Shown here: positions 1-7,766 of the stretch, in pieces | Position numbering within the stretch: position 1 is the stretch's first letter | Layout of the letters: every line of letters begins with the position of its first letter | Source: Streptomyces sp. CB09001 | GTDB taxonomy: Bacteria > Actinomycetota > Actinomycetes > Streptomycetales > Streptomycetaceae | Length of the DNA: 64,000 nucleotides | Reading direction: 5' to 3' | Assembly: GCF_003369795.1 (NCBI RefSeq) | Contig: NZ_CP026730.1 | Span: forward strand, 372,001 to 436,000 | Made by a program: the position numbers and the translations under genes | The notes under the pieces: model-generated | Seen by the model: only the letters and a program-made list of their open reading frames with translations | Database searches by the model: none | Told to the model about the DNA's origin: nothing

Positions 1-48
1 GTCCCAGACCTGACGCGCGTCGTCCGCCGAAGAGTTCTCGCTGCTCAC
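1..48 (-). CDS. 5' end of an unidentified gene, cut by the window edge
   Basis: A GTG codon on the minus strand at 48-46 opens a frame that stays open to the window edge and reads VSSENSSADDARQVWD. Only 16 codons are visible, so no family can be named. It is divergent from the dipeptidase gene that starts at 193, and the roughly 145 bases between them would hold both promoters. The start is a guess based on the divergent layout and on the polar Ser/Asp-rich sequence typical of a protein N-terminus. Confidence 0.4.
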   Translation of the reverse strand, partial: MSSENSSADDARQVWD

Positions 49-192
49 GATGGTCTACTGCTCCGATCAAACCGCATGCCGCACCTGACCCCCGCATCCT
101 ACGGCGGGCATCGCCGCAGGCCACTGTGGGAGGATCGGCCCGTCATTCCAAGTACTCCTTGGTACAACGTCGCACCCACAAGGAGCGTGCCC

Positions 193-1548
193 ATGTCGTC
201 GAATCCGGTCGCCGAGACCGTCGCTTCGCTGATGCCCCGCGCGAAGGAGGAACTCGCCGCGCTGGTGGCCTTCAAGTCGGTGGCCGACTTCGACCAGTTC
301 CCGCGCAGTGAGAGCGTGGGTGCCGCCAACTGGATAGCGGCGGCCCTGCGCGCCGAGGGTTTCCAGGACGTCGCGCTGCTGGACACGCCGGACGGCACCC
401 AGTCGGTGTACGGGTATCTGCCGGGGCCCGAGGGCGCGAAGACGGTGCTGCTCTACGCCCACTACGACGTGCAGCCGCCGCTGGACGAGGCGGGCTGGGA
501 CACTCCGCCGTTCGAGCTGACCGAGCGCGACGGCCGCTGGTACGGGCGGGGCGCCGCGGACTGCAAGGGCGGCGTGCTCATGCACCTGCTCGCGCTGCGC
601 GCGCTGAAGGCGAACGGCGGCGTGCCGGTGCACGTCAAGGTCATCGCCGAGGGCTCCGAGGAGCAGGGCACCGGGGGCCTGGAGCGGTACGCGGAGGCGC
701 ACCCGGAGCTGCTGGCCGCCGACACCATCGTCATCGGCGACGCGGGCAACTTCCGGGTCGGTCTGCCGACGGTCACCTCCACGCTGCGCGGCATGACGAT
801 GCTGCGCGTGAAGGTCGACACACTCGAAGGCAACCTGCACTCGGGGCAGTTCGGCGGTGCGGCGCCCGACGCGCTGGCCGCCCTGATCCGCGTACTGGAC
901 TCGCTGCGGGCCGAGGACGGCTCGACGACCGTGGACGGTCTGGCGGCGGACAGCACCTGGGAGGGGCTGGCCTACGACGAGGAGCAGTTCCGCCGGGACG
1001 CGCGGGTGCTGGACGGCGTGGAGCTGATCGGTTCCGGTTCGGTCGCCGACCGGATCTGGGCGCGGCCGGCCGTCACGGTGCTCGGCATCGACTGCCCGCC
1101 GGTCGTCGGCGCCACCCCGTCGGTGCAGGCGGGCGCACGGGCGCTGGTGAGTCTGCGGGTGCCGCCGGGCGTGGACGCCGCCGAGGCCACCAAGCTGCTC
1201 CAGGCCCACTTGGAGACACGTACGCCGTGGGGCGCGCGGGTGTCCGTCGAGCAGATCGGCCAGGGCCAGGCGTTCCGCGCCGACACCACAAGCCCCGCGT
1301 ACCAGGCCATGGCGGACGCGATGGCGGTGGCGTACCCCGGCGAGGAGATGCAGTACGCCGGTCAGGGTGGCTCCATCCCGCTGTGCAACACCCTGGCGTC
1401 CCTCTACCCGGACGCGGAGATCCTGCTGATCGGCCTGAGCGAGCCGGAGGCGCAGATCCACGCCGTGAACGAGAGCGTGTCCCCCGAGGAGCTGGAGCGG
1501 CTGTCGGTGGCGGAGGCGCACTTCCTGCGCAACTACGCGGCGGGCTGA
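193..1548 (+). CDS. M20-family dipeptidase / metallopeptidase
   Basis: A 451-residue cytoplasmic di-zinc peptidase of the M20 family, predicted to cleave dipeptides or short peptides. Visible metal and catalytic elements are HYDVQPP (His90, Asp92), GRGAADCKGG (bridging Asp123), EGSEEQGT (catalytic Glu156/157 pair) and a late IHAVNES motif (His near 423). Residues of roughly 180-300 form the usual lid/dimerisation insert. The ATG at 193 is chosen because AAGGAG lies 8 bases upstream; an in-frame ATG at 76 would add 39 residues that do not resemble the family. No signal peptide is present. The substrate cannot be told from sequence; M20 members also include carboxypeptidases and deacylases. Confidence 0.93.
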   Translation: MSSNPVAETVASLMPRAKEELAALVAFKSVADFDQFPRSESVGAANWIAAALRAEGFQDVALLDTPDGTQSVYGYLPGPEGAKTVLLYAHYDVQPPLDEAGWDTPPFELTERDGRWYGRGAADCKGGVLMHLLALRALKANGGVPVHVKVIAEGSEEQGTGGLERYAEAHPELLAADTIVIGDAGNFRVGLPTVTSTLRGMTMLRVKVDTLEGNLHSGQFGGAAPDALAALIRVLDSLRAEDGSTTVDGLAADSTWEGLAYDEEQFRRDARVLDGVELIGSGSVADRIWARPAVTVLGIDCPPVVGATPSVQAGARALVSLRVPPGVDAAEATKLLQAHLETRTPWGARVSVEQIGQGQAFRADTTSPAYQAMADAMAVAYPGEEMQYAGQGGSIPLCNTLASLYPDAEILLIGLSEPEAQIHAVNESVSPEELERLSVAEAHFLRNYAAG

Positions 1549-1657
1549 GCCGGGGCGCGGTCTCTGGTCGACGGGTGTGTGCCGCTCGCTGCGCCCGACG
1601 TCGACCGGGACCGGGCCGTCGCCCTCGGCGCGGACGTACGGGGGCCGTGGCCCGGCG

Positions 1658-2701
1658 TCAGCCGACCGGGGTGCCCGCCTCCAGGTAGTGGGCGGCGCCG
1701 CGTTCCCGGGCCCGCAGCGCCCAGCGCAGCCGCTCGTAGCGGACCGGGGGCAGCAGGTCGGCGGCCTCGTCCTCGGTGGCGAAGCGCCAGTCGCGCAGCT
1801 CGGGGCCGGGCAGCAGCACCCGGTCGGCGTCCGCGGCGTCGAGCCGGCCGCCGTCGAAGAGCAGCCGCAGACCGCCGTAGGCGGGAGGGGCCGGTGGTTC
1901 CCAGTCGACGACCAGCAGGGCCGGTACGTCCGGGAGGCTGAGGCCGGTCTCCTCGGCGACCTCGCGCATGCCGGCGCGGGCGGGCGCCTCGCCGGGTTCG
2001 ACTACCCCGCCGGGAAACTCCCAGCCGGGTTTGTAGGTGGGGTCGACGAGCAGGACCCGGTCCCGCTCGTCGAAGAGCAGGACGCCGGCGGCGACGGTCT
2101 CGCCGGTGGGCTCCGGTGTCTGGACGATCTCGCAGGCCGGCGCGGCACCCGAGCCGACGGCCTCGGCGACCCGGGCGGCGGCCTCGTGGGGGGTGAGGGC
2201 ACCGGTGTCGACGGGGTGGGCGTCGGCGGTGAGCCAGGAGGCGAGGGCGGCGCGGTAGGGCTCGATGTGGTCGTAGGACCACTGCCGTACCCGCAGCTCG
2301 CCGTCCGGGAGGTCCCGCGGTACCTCGCGGCTCGCTATTCGCTCGCGCAGGATCGTTTCGGCCGGGGCCAGCAGAATGTGCCGGACCTCGATCCTGCGGG
2401 CGGCGAGACCGCCGAAGATCTCGTCCCGGTACTCCTGGCGCAGCAGGGTCATCGGGACCACGAGCGTCCCGCCGAGGTCGGCGAGCAGCGCGGCCGCCGT
2501 GTCGATCACCAGTCGGCGCCAGATCGGCAGGTCCTGGAAGTCGCCCACCTCGGCCAGGCGTTTGGGCGGCAGCAGGTGCGCGAGCGCCCCGCCGATGACC
2601 TCGGGGTCGAAGAGCGTGCTGTTCGGGATCAGTTCGATCAGTTCCCGGGCGGTGGTGGTCTTCCCCGCACCGAACGCGCCGTTGATCCAGACGACGGTCA
2701 C
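1658..2701 (-). CDS. P-loop kinase / Nudix hydrolase fusion
   Basis: A 347-residue two-domain protein. The N-terminus (about 1-190) is a P-loop ATPase/kinase-like domain with Walker A GAFGAGKTT, of the type that phosphorylates small molecules. The C-terminus (about 200-340) is a Nudix hydrolase with a complete Nudix box, GGVVEPGEAPARAG followed by MREVAEETGL. The GTG start at 2701 is preferred: it has GAGGGGG just upstream and puts the P-loop immediately after a beta strand (VTVVWING). The ATG at 2821 would add a proline/arginine-rich stretch without domain character. The fusion suggests linked phosphorylation and pyrophosphate hydrolysis of a nucleotide-like compound, but the substrate is unknown. 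It converges with the dipeptidase gene. Confidence 0.85.
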   Translation of the reverse strand: MTVVWINGAFGAGKTTTARELIELIPNSTLFDPEVIGGALAHLLPPKRLAEVGDFQDLPIWRRLVIDTAAALLADLGGTLVVPMTLLRQEYRDEIFGGLAARRIEVRHILLAPAETILRERIASREVPRDLPDGELRVRQWSYDHIEPYRAALASWLTADAHPVDTGALTPHEAAARVAEAVGSGAAPACEIVQTPEPTGETVAAGVLLFDERDRVLLVDPTYKPGWEFPGGVVEPGEAPARAGMREVAEETGLSLPDVPALLVVDWEPPAPPAYGGLRLLFDGGRLDAADADRVLLPGPELRDWRFATEDEAADLLPPVRYERLRWALRARERGAAHYLEAGTPVG

Positions 2702-2797
2702 AGGTCCCCCTCTTCTGTTGGCCCACTGTGGCTTGCCCGCTTCACCCCGCCACGGAAACCAGCCCGGCCTGTGACGTGGGAAAGGGCATATGACAGC

Positions 2798-2829
2798 GGC
2801 GCCGACGCCCCCTCGGGGCACCGGCGCCG
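2798..2829 (-). terminator. hairpin terminator after the small secreted protein gene
   Basis: Nested inverted repeat: GGCGCC at 2798-2803 pairs with GGCGCC at 2823-2828, and inside it GCCCC pairs with GGGGC. It lies about 40 bases beyond the stop of the minus-strand gene at 2868, as expected for a factor-independent GC-rich Streptomyces terminator. No U-tract is present. Confidence 0.55.
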
Positions 2830-2867
2830 TGTGGCCCCGACCGGGCGCGCCGGCCCGGTCCAGGGTG

Positions 2868-3062
2868 TCAGCCCAGCTGTCCCAGGGCGTCGTCGTCGAG
2901 GGTCAGGCTCTCGGTGGCGACGGTGTCCTCCAGGGTACTGACGGTGTCGTCCACCCCGAGATTGAGCGGAAGGTCGCTCGGGGCGGCGTGGGACGGGCTG
3001 ACGGCCGCGACCACGAAGCCGGTGGCGAGGGTCGCGAGGGCGAGGATGCTGCGCTTCTTCAT
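2868..3062 (-). CDS. small secreted protein of unknown function
   Basis: A 64-residue protein with a clear Sec signal peptide: KKR at the N-terminus, a hydrophobic core LALATLATGFVVAAV and a likely cleavage after SHA. The predicted mature chain is only about 37 residues and very acidic (VDDTVSTLEDTVATESLTLDDDALGQLG). No cysteines or cell-wall sorting signal are seen, so it is probably a free extracellular or periplasm-like peptide. I do not recognise a named family. It resembles the short secreted proteins common in Streptomyces, but lacks the chaplin hydrophobic repeat and the rodlin signature. It has its own downstream hairpin and looks monocistronic. Confidence 0.7.
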   Translation of the reverse strand: MKKRSILALATLATGFVVAAVSPSHAAPSDLPLNLGVDDTVSTLEDTVATESLTLDDDALGQLG

Positions 3063-3148
3063 GCCCCGTTCAACTACGCCGCCGCCCCGGGGTCACGGGC
3101 AGGACAGCGGGAGTCGCCCGTGGCCCGGAGTCCGTCCCGGCCGCCGCG

Positions 3149-3199
3149 GCGGGGCTCAGACATGCGCGGGGCTCAGACATGCGCGGGGCTCAGACGTGC
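3149..3199. repeat. three tandem copies of a 17-bp unit at the 3' end of the ROK gene
   Basis: Units at 3149-3165 and 3166-3182 are identical (GCGGGGCTCAGACATGC). The third, at 3183-3199, differs by one base (G for A at 3196). On the minus strand the third unit holds the last codons and TGA stop (3192-3190) of the ROK kinase gene, so the stop codon region itself has been duplicated twice downstream. Confidence 0.9.
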
Positions 3200-4143
3200 G
3201 CGGCGGTCACGGCCGCCGTCCTCGACAGGGCCGCGGCGGCCGCGCCGACCAGCCCGGCGTCCGTCCCCATCTGGGCGGGGACGACCGCGAGGCGCTGGAC
3301 GAAGGACAGCGTCGCGTAGTCGGTGAGGGCCTTGCGCAGGGGGGCGAAGAGGACGTCCCCCGCCTTGCCCACTCCCCCGCCCACCACCGCGATGTCGATC
3401 TCGACGAGGGTCGCGGTGGCGGCGATACCGGCGGCCAGCGCCTGCGCGGCCCGTTCGAAGGAGGCGACGGCGACGGGGTCACCGAGGCGGGCCGCGGCGG
3501 CGACCGCGGCGGCGGAGGTGTCGCCCCCGGGACCGGGCAGCCAGCCCGCCTCCAGGGCACGGCGGGCGATGTTGGGGCCGCTCGCTATGCGCTCCACGCA
3601 GCCGCGCGCTCCGCACGGGCAGGGGTCGCCGTCCAGGTCGACGCTGATGTGGCCGATGTGGCCCGCGTTGCCGGTCGGTCCGGGGTGCAGCCGGCCGCCC
3701 AGCACCAGGCCGCCGCCGACGCCGGTCGAGACCACCATGCACAGCGCGTTGTCGTGCCCGCGGGCGGCGCCCTGCCAGTGTTCGGCGGCCGTGATGGCCA
3801 CACCGTCGCCGATCAGCTCCACCGGCAGGCCGCCGGCGGCGTCCCGGACCCGCCGGACCAGCGGGTAGTCGCGCCAGCCGGGCACGTTCACCGGGCTGAC
3901 CGTGCCGGCCGAGGCGTCCACCGGGCCGGCGCTGCCGATGCCGACCGCCGTGGCCCGGTCCCACAGGGGCGACGCGGTCAGTTCCGCGAGCACGGCCTCG
4001 ACGGCCCCCATCACGGTGTCACCGTCCTCCCGGGCGGGTGTCGCACGCTGTGCGCGCGCCTGGATGCGGCCGTGGCCGTCCACCAGTGCGCCGGCGATCT
4101 TGGTGCCGCCGATGTCCAGCGCTGCCACGAGGTCGGTGTGCAT
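3190..4143 (-). CDS. ROK-family sugar kinase (glucokinase-like)
   Basis: A 317-residue ROK protein, predicted to phosphorylate a hexose with ATP in the cytoplasm. It has the phosphate-1 motif LDIGGTK (9-15), the ROK signature region with GHIGH (His162) and the structural zinc motif CPCGARGCVE (Cys175, Cys177, Cys182). It lacks an N-terminal winged-helix domain, so it is a kinase rather than a ROK repressor. The ATG at 4143 is chosen because GGGGAGA lies upstream and the domain starts at once; an upstream ATG at 4269 would overlap the promoter. It is divergent from a LacI regulator at 4386, so it is likely controlled by that repressor. The sugar (glucose, GlcNAc, mannose or other) is not determined. 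Confidence 0.9.
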   Translation of the reverse strand: MHTDLVAALDIGGTKIAGALVDGHGRIQARAQRATPAREDGDTVMGAVEAVLAELTASPLWDRATAVGIGSAGPVDASAGTVSPVNVPGWRDYPLVRRVRDAAGGLPVELIGDGVAITAAEHWQGAARGHDNALCMVVSTGVGGGLVLGGRLHPGPTGNAGHIGHISVDLDGDPCPCGARGCVERIASGPNIARRALEAGWLPGPGGDTSAAAVAAAARLGDPVAVASFERAAQALAAGIAATATLVEIDIAVVGGGVGKAGDVLFAPLRKALTDYATLSFVQRLAVVPAQMGTDAGLVGAAAAALSRTAAVTAAHV

Positions 4144-4264
4144 CAGAGTCGGATCTCCCCGTCGGACCGAAAGCGAAAAATGTCGTACCCAAGAGCGCGC
4201 AGCGACCGGTCCCGCGGTGGGGACGAGGACCGGCGGAGTGCGTTGGACAGTGTCTCCCGCATCT

Positions 4265-4276
4265 GACAACGTTGTC
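4265..4276. promoter_or_regulatory. LacI-type operator GACAACGTTGTC
   Basis: A perfect 12-bp palindrome with central CG, the usual architecture of LacI/GalR operators. It lies in the 242-bp gap between the divergent ROK kinase and LacI-family genes. A TATGCT sequence that could be a -10 box for the LacI gene follows at 4284-4289. Confidence 0.7.
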
Positions 4277-4385
4277 CAGGCTCTATGCTCGACGCCACAT
4301 CCTCATACAAGCCCATCACCGACACATCCCCCCGGACAGCAGGAGCCGACGCATTCCCGTGGACGACAGGACAGGACACCGCATC

Positions 4386-5435
4386 GTGCCCGACACGACC
4401 CGCCGCGCAGACCGGCTCCCCGGGAACCGTTACGGCAATCGCCCGACCATGAAGGACGTCGCCGCCCGCGCCGGGGTCGGCCTCAAGACCGTCTCCCGGG
4501 TGGTCAACGGGGAGCCCGGCGTCACTCCGGAGACCGAGCGCCGCGTCCAGGAGGCCATCGACGCGCTGGGCTTCCGCCGCAACGACAGCGCGCGGGTGCT
4601 CCGCAAGGGCCGCACCGCGAGCATCGGCCTGGTTCTGGAGGATCTGGCGGACCCGTTCTACGGGCCGCTCAGCCGCGCCGTGGAGGAGGTGGCCCGGGCC
4701 CACGGCGCCCTGCTGATCAACGGGTCCAGCGCGGAGGACCCGGACCGCGAGCAGGAGCTGGTGCTCGCGCTGTGCGCGCGGCGCGTGGACGGTCTCGTGG
4801 TGATCCCCGCCGGGGACGACCACCGGTATCTGGAGCCCGAGCTGAAGGCGGGCGTCGCCACGGTGTTCGTGGACCGTCCGGCGGGGCAGATCGACGCGGA
4901 CGTGGTGGTCTCCGACAACTTCGGCGGTGCCCGTGACGGGGTGGCCCACCTGATCGCGCACGGGCACCGCAGGATCGGCTTCATCGGCGACATGCCCCGC
5001 ATCCACACCGCCGCCGAGCGGCTGCGCGGCTACCGGGCGGCGATGGAGGACGCCGGCATACCGCTCGAGGACTCCTGGATGTCCCTCGGTGTCACCGATC
5101 CGGTGCGGGTGCGCCGGGCGGCCGAGGAGATGCTCGCCGACCCGCAGCCGGTCACCGCGATCTTCACCGGCAACAACCGGGTGACGGTCACCGTGATCAG
5201 GGTCCTGGCCGAGCACACCCGGGGCGTCGCCCTGGTCGGTTTCGACGACATCGAGCTGGCAGACCTGCTCCAGCCGGGCGTCACCGTGGTCGCGCAGGAC
5301 GCGGCCGCCCTCGGCCGCACCGCCGCCGAGCGGCTCTTCCGGCAGCTGGACGGCTCCCTCCTCGCCCCCGACCGCATCGAACTGCCGACCAGGCTGGTCA
5401 CCCGGGGCTCGGGCGAGCTGCCGCCGTCGGGCTGA
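4386..5435 (+). CDS. LacI-family transcriptional repressor
   Basis: A 349-residue regulator with an N-terminal LacI helix-turn-helix (TMKDVAARAGVGLKTVSRVV, about residues 21-40) followed by NGEPGVTPETERRV and a periplasmic-binding-protein-like ligand domain (GLVLEDLADPFYG ... VALVGFDDIELADLLQPGVTVVAQD). It most likely represses the divergent ROK kinase gene and itself through the palindrome at 4265-4276. The start is uncertain: GTG at 4386 follows AGGACACC, while GTG at 4359 has AGGAG 13 bases upstream. Either leaves about 20-30 residues before the HTH. The effector is probably a sugar, by family precedent. Confidence 0.88.
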   Translation: MPDTTRRADRLPGNRYGNRPTMKDVAARAGVGLKTVSRVVNGEPGVTPETERRVQEAIDALGFRRNDSARVLRKGRTASIGLVLEDLADPFYGPLSRAVEEVARAHGALLINGSSAEDPDREQELVLALCARRVDGLVVIPAGDDHRYLEPELKAGVATVFVDRPAGQIDADVVVSDNFGGARDGVAHLIAHGHRRIGFIGDMPRIHTAAERLRGYRAAMEDAGIPLEDSWMSLGVTDPVRVRRAAEEMLADPQPVTAIFTGNNRVTVTVIRVLAEHTRGVALVGFDDIELADLLQPGVTVVAQDAAALGRTAAERLFRQLDGSLLAPDRIELPTRLVTRGSGELPPSG

Positions 5436-5485
5436 GCGCACAGCCAAGCCACAGCGACAGCGACAGCCACTAGGAGCATCACACC

Positions 5486-6319
5486 GTGTCGAAACCGCCC
5501 GGCGAGGACCGGACGCTGCGGGCGCTCGGGCTGGCCGGGGTGCCACGCGAGCAGCCGCTGCTGTACCCGGGCGTGTGGCCCCGGGAGTCCGGGCTGCTGG
5601 ACGGGGACCGGCTGCTGCCGCTGGACCGGCCGGTGTACGGGGAGGGGGACGGCCGGGTCCCGGTGCTGGCGATCGGGTCCAACGCGAGCCCGGCACAGCT
5701 GCGGCACAAGATGGCCGAGTTCGGGATCGACGCGCCGATCCCGATGGTCAGGTCCCGGGTCACCGGACTGGACATCGGCGTCTCCGCGCACGTGAGCCGC
5801 ATGGGCTACGTGTCCGCCTCGCCGGTGAGTGCCCCGGGCACCGTACGGGAGCTGTTCGTCCTGTGGCTCGACGCCGAGCAGCTCGCGGTGATCGACGCGA
5901 GCGAGGGCGTGCCGATGGCGGGCGGCAACTTCGACCGCGTCCGGCTGCCGGCGCCCGACGTGCGCGTCGAGCAGGGGGACGGCTCGGTGCTGGGCGGCGC
6001 GTACGCGTACGTCAACCGCCACGGCGTCCTGCACGACGGCGCCGGTGCGCCGCGGCGGCATCCGGGGGCGCAGCGGCCGCTGATCACCGAACTGCTGCGG
6101 GGGTCGGCCCGGCTGCGGGAGCTGTTCGGGGCGACACCGGAGGAGTTCTGTGCGCGGGCGCGGGCGGACCGGCGGCCGTGCGACCGGGGGACGCTGTTGT
6201 TCGCCGAGGAGAAACGGGTGACGACGTCCGGCCTGGAACGGTACGTGGGCGCCGGGCCGGAGGATCCCTTCGCCGGGGGCCGGACGCCGTCGACGGGGCC
6301 TACTGCGCCGATGCCGTGA
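5486..6319 (+). CDS. gamma-glutamylcyclotransferase-like protein
   Basis: A 277-residue protein with GTG start and AGGAG nine bases upstream. Residues from about 58 onward, VPVLAIGSNASPAQL ... GYVSASPVSAPGTVRELFVLWLDAEQLAVIDASEG, resemble the GGCT/AIG2-like fold: a glycine-serine-asparagine loop after the first strand and the LDAEQLAVID segment. The usual catalytic Glu cannot be assigned with confidence from the sequence alone. It starts 50 bases after the LacI gene and may be co-transcribed with it. Its last 20 bases overlap the convergent lyase gene. Function is unproven; the fold assignment is an inference from motif spacing. Confidence 0.65.
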   Translation: MSKPPGEDRTLRALGLAGVPREQPLLYPGVWPRESGLLDGDRLLPLDRPVYGEGDGRVPVLAIGSNASPAQLRHKMAEFGIDAPIPMVRSRVTGLDIGVSAHVSRMGYVSASPVSAPGTVRELFVLWLDAEQLAVIDASEGVPMAGGNFDRVRLPAPDVRVEQGDGSVLGGAYAYVNRHGVLHDGAGAPRRHPGAQRPLITELLRGSARLRELFGATPEEFCARARADRRPCDRGTLLFAEEKRVTTSGLERYVGAGPEDPFAGGRTPSTGPTAPMP

Positions 6320-7598
6320 GGTCGCCGCGTCGCGGGCCCGAGAAGCCCTCCAGGTCGGCTCGGGTCAGTCCGGTCAGCCGGGCGACCTCGCCGATGTCCA
6401 GGGCGCCGCAGTCCAGGCCGCGCAGCAGGTAGCCGCTGAGGGCCTTGGCGGTGGCGGGCTCGTCCATGACGTCGCCGCCGGTGCGGTTGGCGTAGCGGGC
6501 CAGGCGGGCGGCGGCCTGCTCGAAGCCCTCGCGGTAGAAGGCGAAGACGGCCGCGTACCGGGTGGGGATGTGGCCGGGGTGCATGTCCCAGCCCTGGTAG
6601 TAGGCGCGGGCCAGGGCGCGGCGGGTGAGGCCGTAGTGCAGCCGCCAGGCGTCGTGGACCTGCGCGGTGGGGCCGACCGGCAGGACATTGGTGGAACCGT
6701 CCGAGACCCGTACGCCGGTGCCCGCGGCGGCGACCTGCATGACCGCCTTGGCGTGGTCGGCGGCCGGGTGGTCGCTGGCCTGGTGGGCGGCGGAGACGCC
6801 GAGGCAGGCGCTGTAGTCGAAGGTGCCGTAGTGCAGGCCGGTGGCGCGGCCCTCGGCGGCCTGGATCATGCGGGCGACCGTGGCGGTGCCGTCGGCGGCG
6901 AGGATGGACTGGCTGGTCTCGATCTGGATCTCGAAGCCGATCCGGCCGGGCGTGAGGCCGCGCGCCTTCTCGAAGGCCTCCAGGAGCCGCACCATGGCGG
7001 TGACCTGCTCGGGGTAGGTCACCTTGGGCAGGGTGAGGACCAGTCCGTCGGGCAGGCCGCCGGCCTCCATCAGGCCGCTGAGGAAGACGTCGAGGGTGCG
7101 GATGCCCCGGGCGCGCACGGGGGCCTCCATGCACTTCATGCGGATGCCCATGTACGGGGCGGCCGTGCCCTGCCCGTACGCTTCGGCGACCAGCCGGGCG
7201 GCGCGGGCGGCCGCCTCGTCCTCCTCGGCGTCCGTGCGGTTGCCGTAGCCGTCCTCGAAGTCGACGCGCAGGTCTTCTATCGGCTCGCGCTCCAGTTTGG
7301 CGCGCACACGGGTGTACACGGGCTCGGCGAGGTCGTCACCGAGGCCGAGGACGGCGGCGAAGGAGGCGGCGTCGGGGGCGTGTTCGTCGAGCGCGGCGAG
7401 GGCCCGGTCGCCCCAGGAGCGGATCGTGTCGGCGGCGAAGACGTCACCGGGGACGTAGACGGTGTGGACGGGCTGGCGGGTGCCCGGGTCTCCGGGGTAG
7501 CGGCGCTCCAGCTCCGCGTCGACCGGTGCGAGGGAGGCACTGATCTCCTCGCCGACGGCGCCCGCGAGGCTCGTTGCCACCTTCTCCTGCTGACCCAT
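6300..7598 (-). CDS. DUF6986 / HpcH-HpaI aldolase-citrate lyase family protein
   Basis: A 432-residue protein of the phosphoenolpyruvate-binding TIM-barrel (HpcH/HpaI, CitE-like) superfamily. Typical segments are RVDFEDGYGNRTDAEED (acidic metal-binding strand), GIRMKCM, VLTLPKVTYPEQV and FEIQIETSQSIL. It is therefore predicted to catalyse Mg-dependent C-C bond cleavage or formation on an oxo- or acyl-acid, but the substrate is unknown. CAGGAGGG precedes the ATG at 7598. A TTCCG-N5-CGGAA inverted repeat just upstream suggests dedicated control. The gene converges on, and overlaps by 20 bases, the GGCT-like gene. The family is widespread in actinobacteria with no characterised member known to me. 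Confidence 0.85.
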   Translation of the reverse strand: MGQQEKVATSLAGAVGEEISASLAPVDAELERRYPGDPGTRQPVHTVYVPGDVFAADTIRSWGDRALAALDEHAPDAASFAAVLGLGDDLAEPVYTRVRAKLEREPIEDLRVDFEDGYGNRTDAEEDEAAARAARLVAEAYGQGTAAPYMGIRMKCMEAPVRARGIRTLDVFLSGLMEAGGLPDGLVLTLPKVTYPEQVTAMVRLLEAFEKARGLTPGRIGFEIQIETSQSILAADGTATVARMIQAAEGRATGLHYGTFDYSACLGVSAAHQASDHPAADHAKAVMQVAAAGTGVRVSDGSTNVLPVGPTAQVHDAWRLHYGLTRRALARAYYQGWDMHPGHIPTRYAAVFAFYREGFEQAAARLARYANRTGGDVMDEPATAKALSGYLLRGLDCGALDIGEVARLTGLTRADLEGFSGPRRGDLTASAQ

Positions 7599-7622
7599 TC
7601 GACACCCTCCTGATGTTCATTT

Positions 7623-7637
7623 TTCCGCTGAACGGAA
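7623..7637. promoter_or_regulatory. inverted repeat TTCCG-N5-CGGAA upstream of the lyase gene
   Basis: Five-base perfect arms at 7623-7627 and 7633-7637, 25-39 bases upstream of the start codon at 7598, in an AT-rich stretch where promoter elements would lie. The arm sequence and spacing resemble operators bound by IclR-family regulators. No such regulator is encoded nearby, so any controller would act in trans. Confidence 0.5.
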
Positions 7638-7702
7638 TCACTTATCCGTAGAGTGAAGTTATCTGGCGAGTCTTCGCCGGTCAACACCATCCTGCGCGCA
7701 CG

Positions 7703-7745
7703 CCGAGGCCCCCGCGACGTCCGTGGACGTCACCGGGGGCCTCGG
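7703..7745 (-). terminator. strong hairpin terminator of the etfBA operon
   Basis: A 12-bp perfect stem (CCGAGGCCCCCG at 7703-7714 with CGGGGGCCTCGG at 7734-7745) encloses a second small inverted repeat, ACGTCC/GGACGT. It sits just past the etfA stop at 7767, on the minus strand. Confidence 0.8.
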
Positions 7746-7766
7746 TGTGCGGTGCGGGGGGGAGGT

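Noticed and set aside
3149..3199. CRISPR array
   Set aside because: Repeats are directly adjacent with no spacers; units of 17 bp do not fit.
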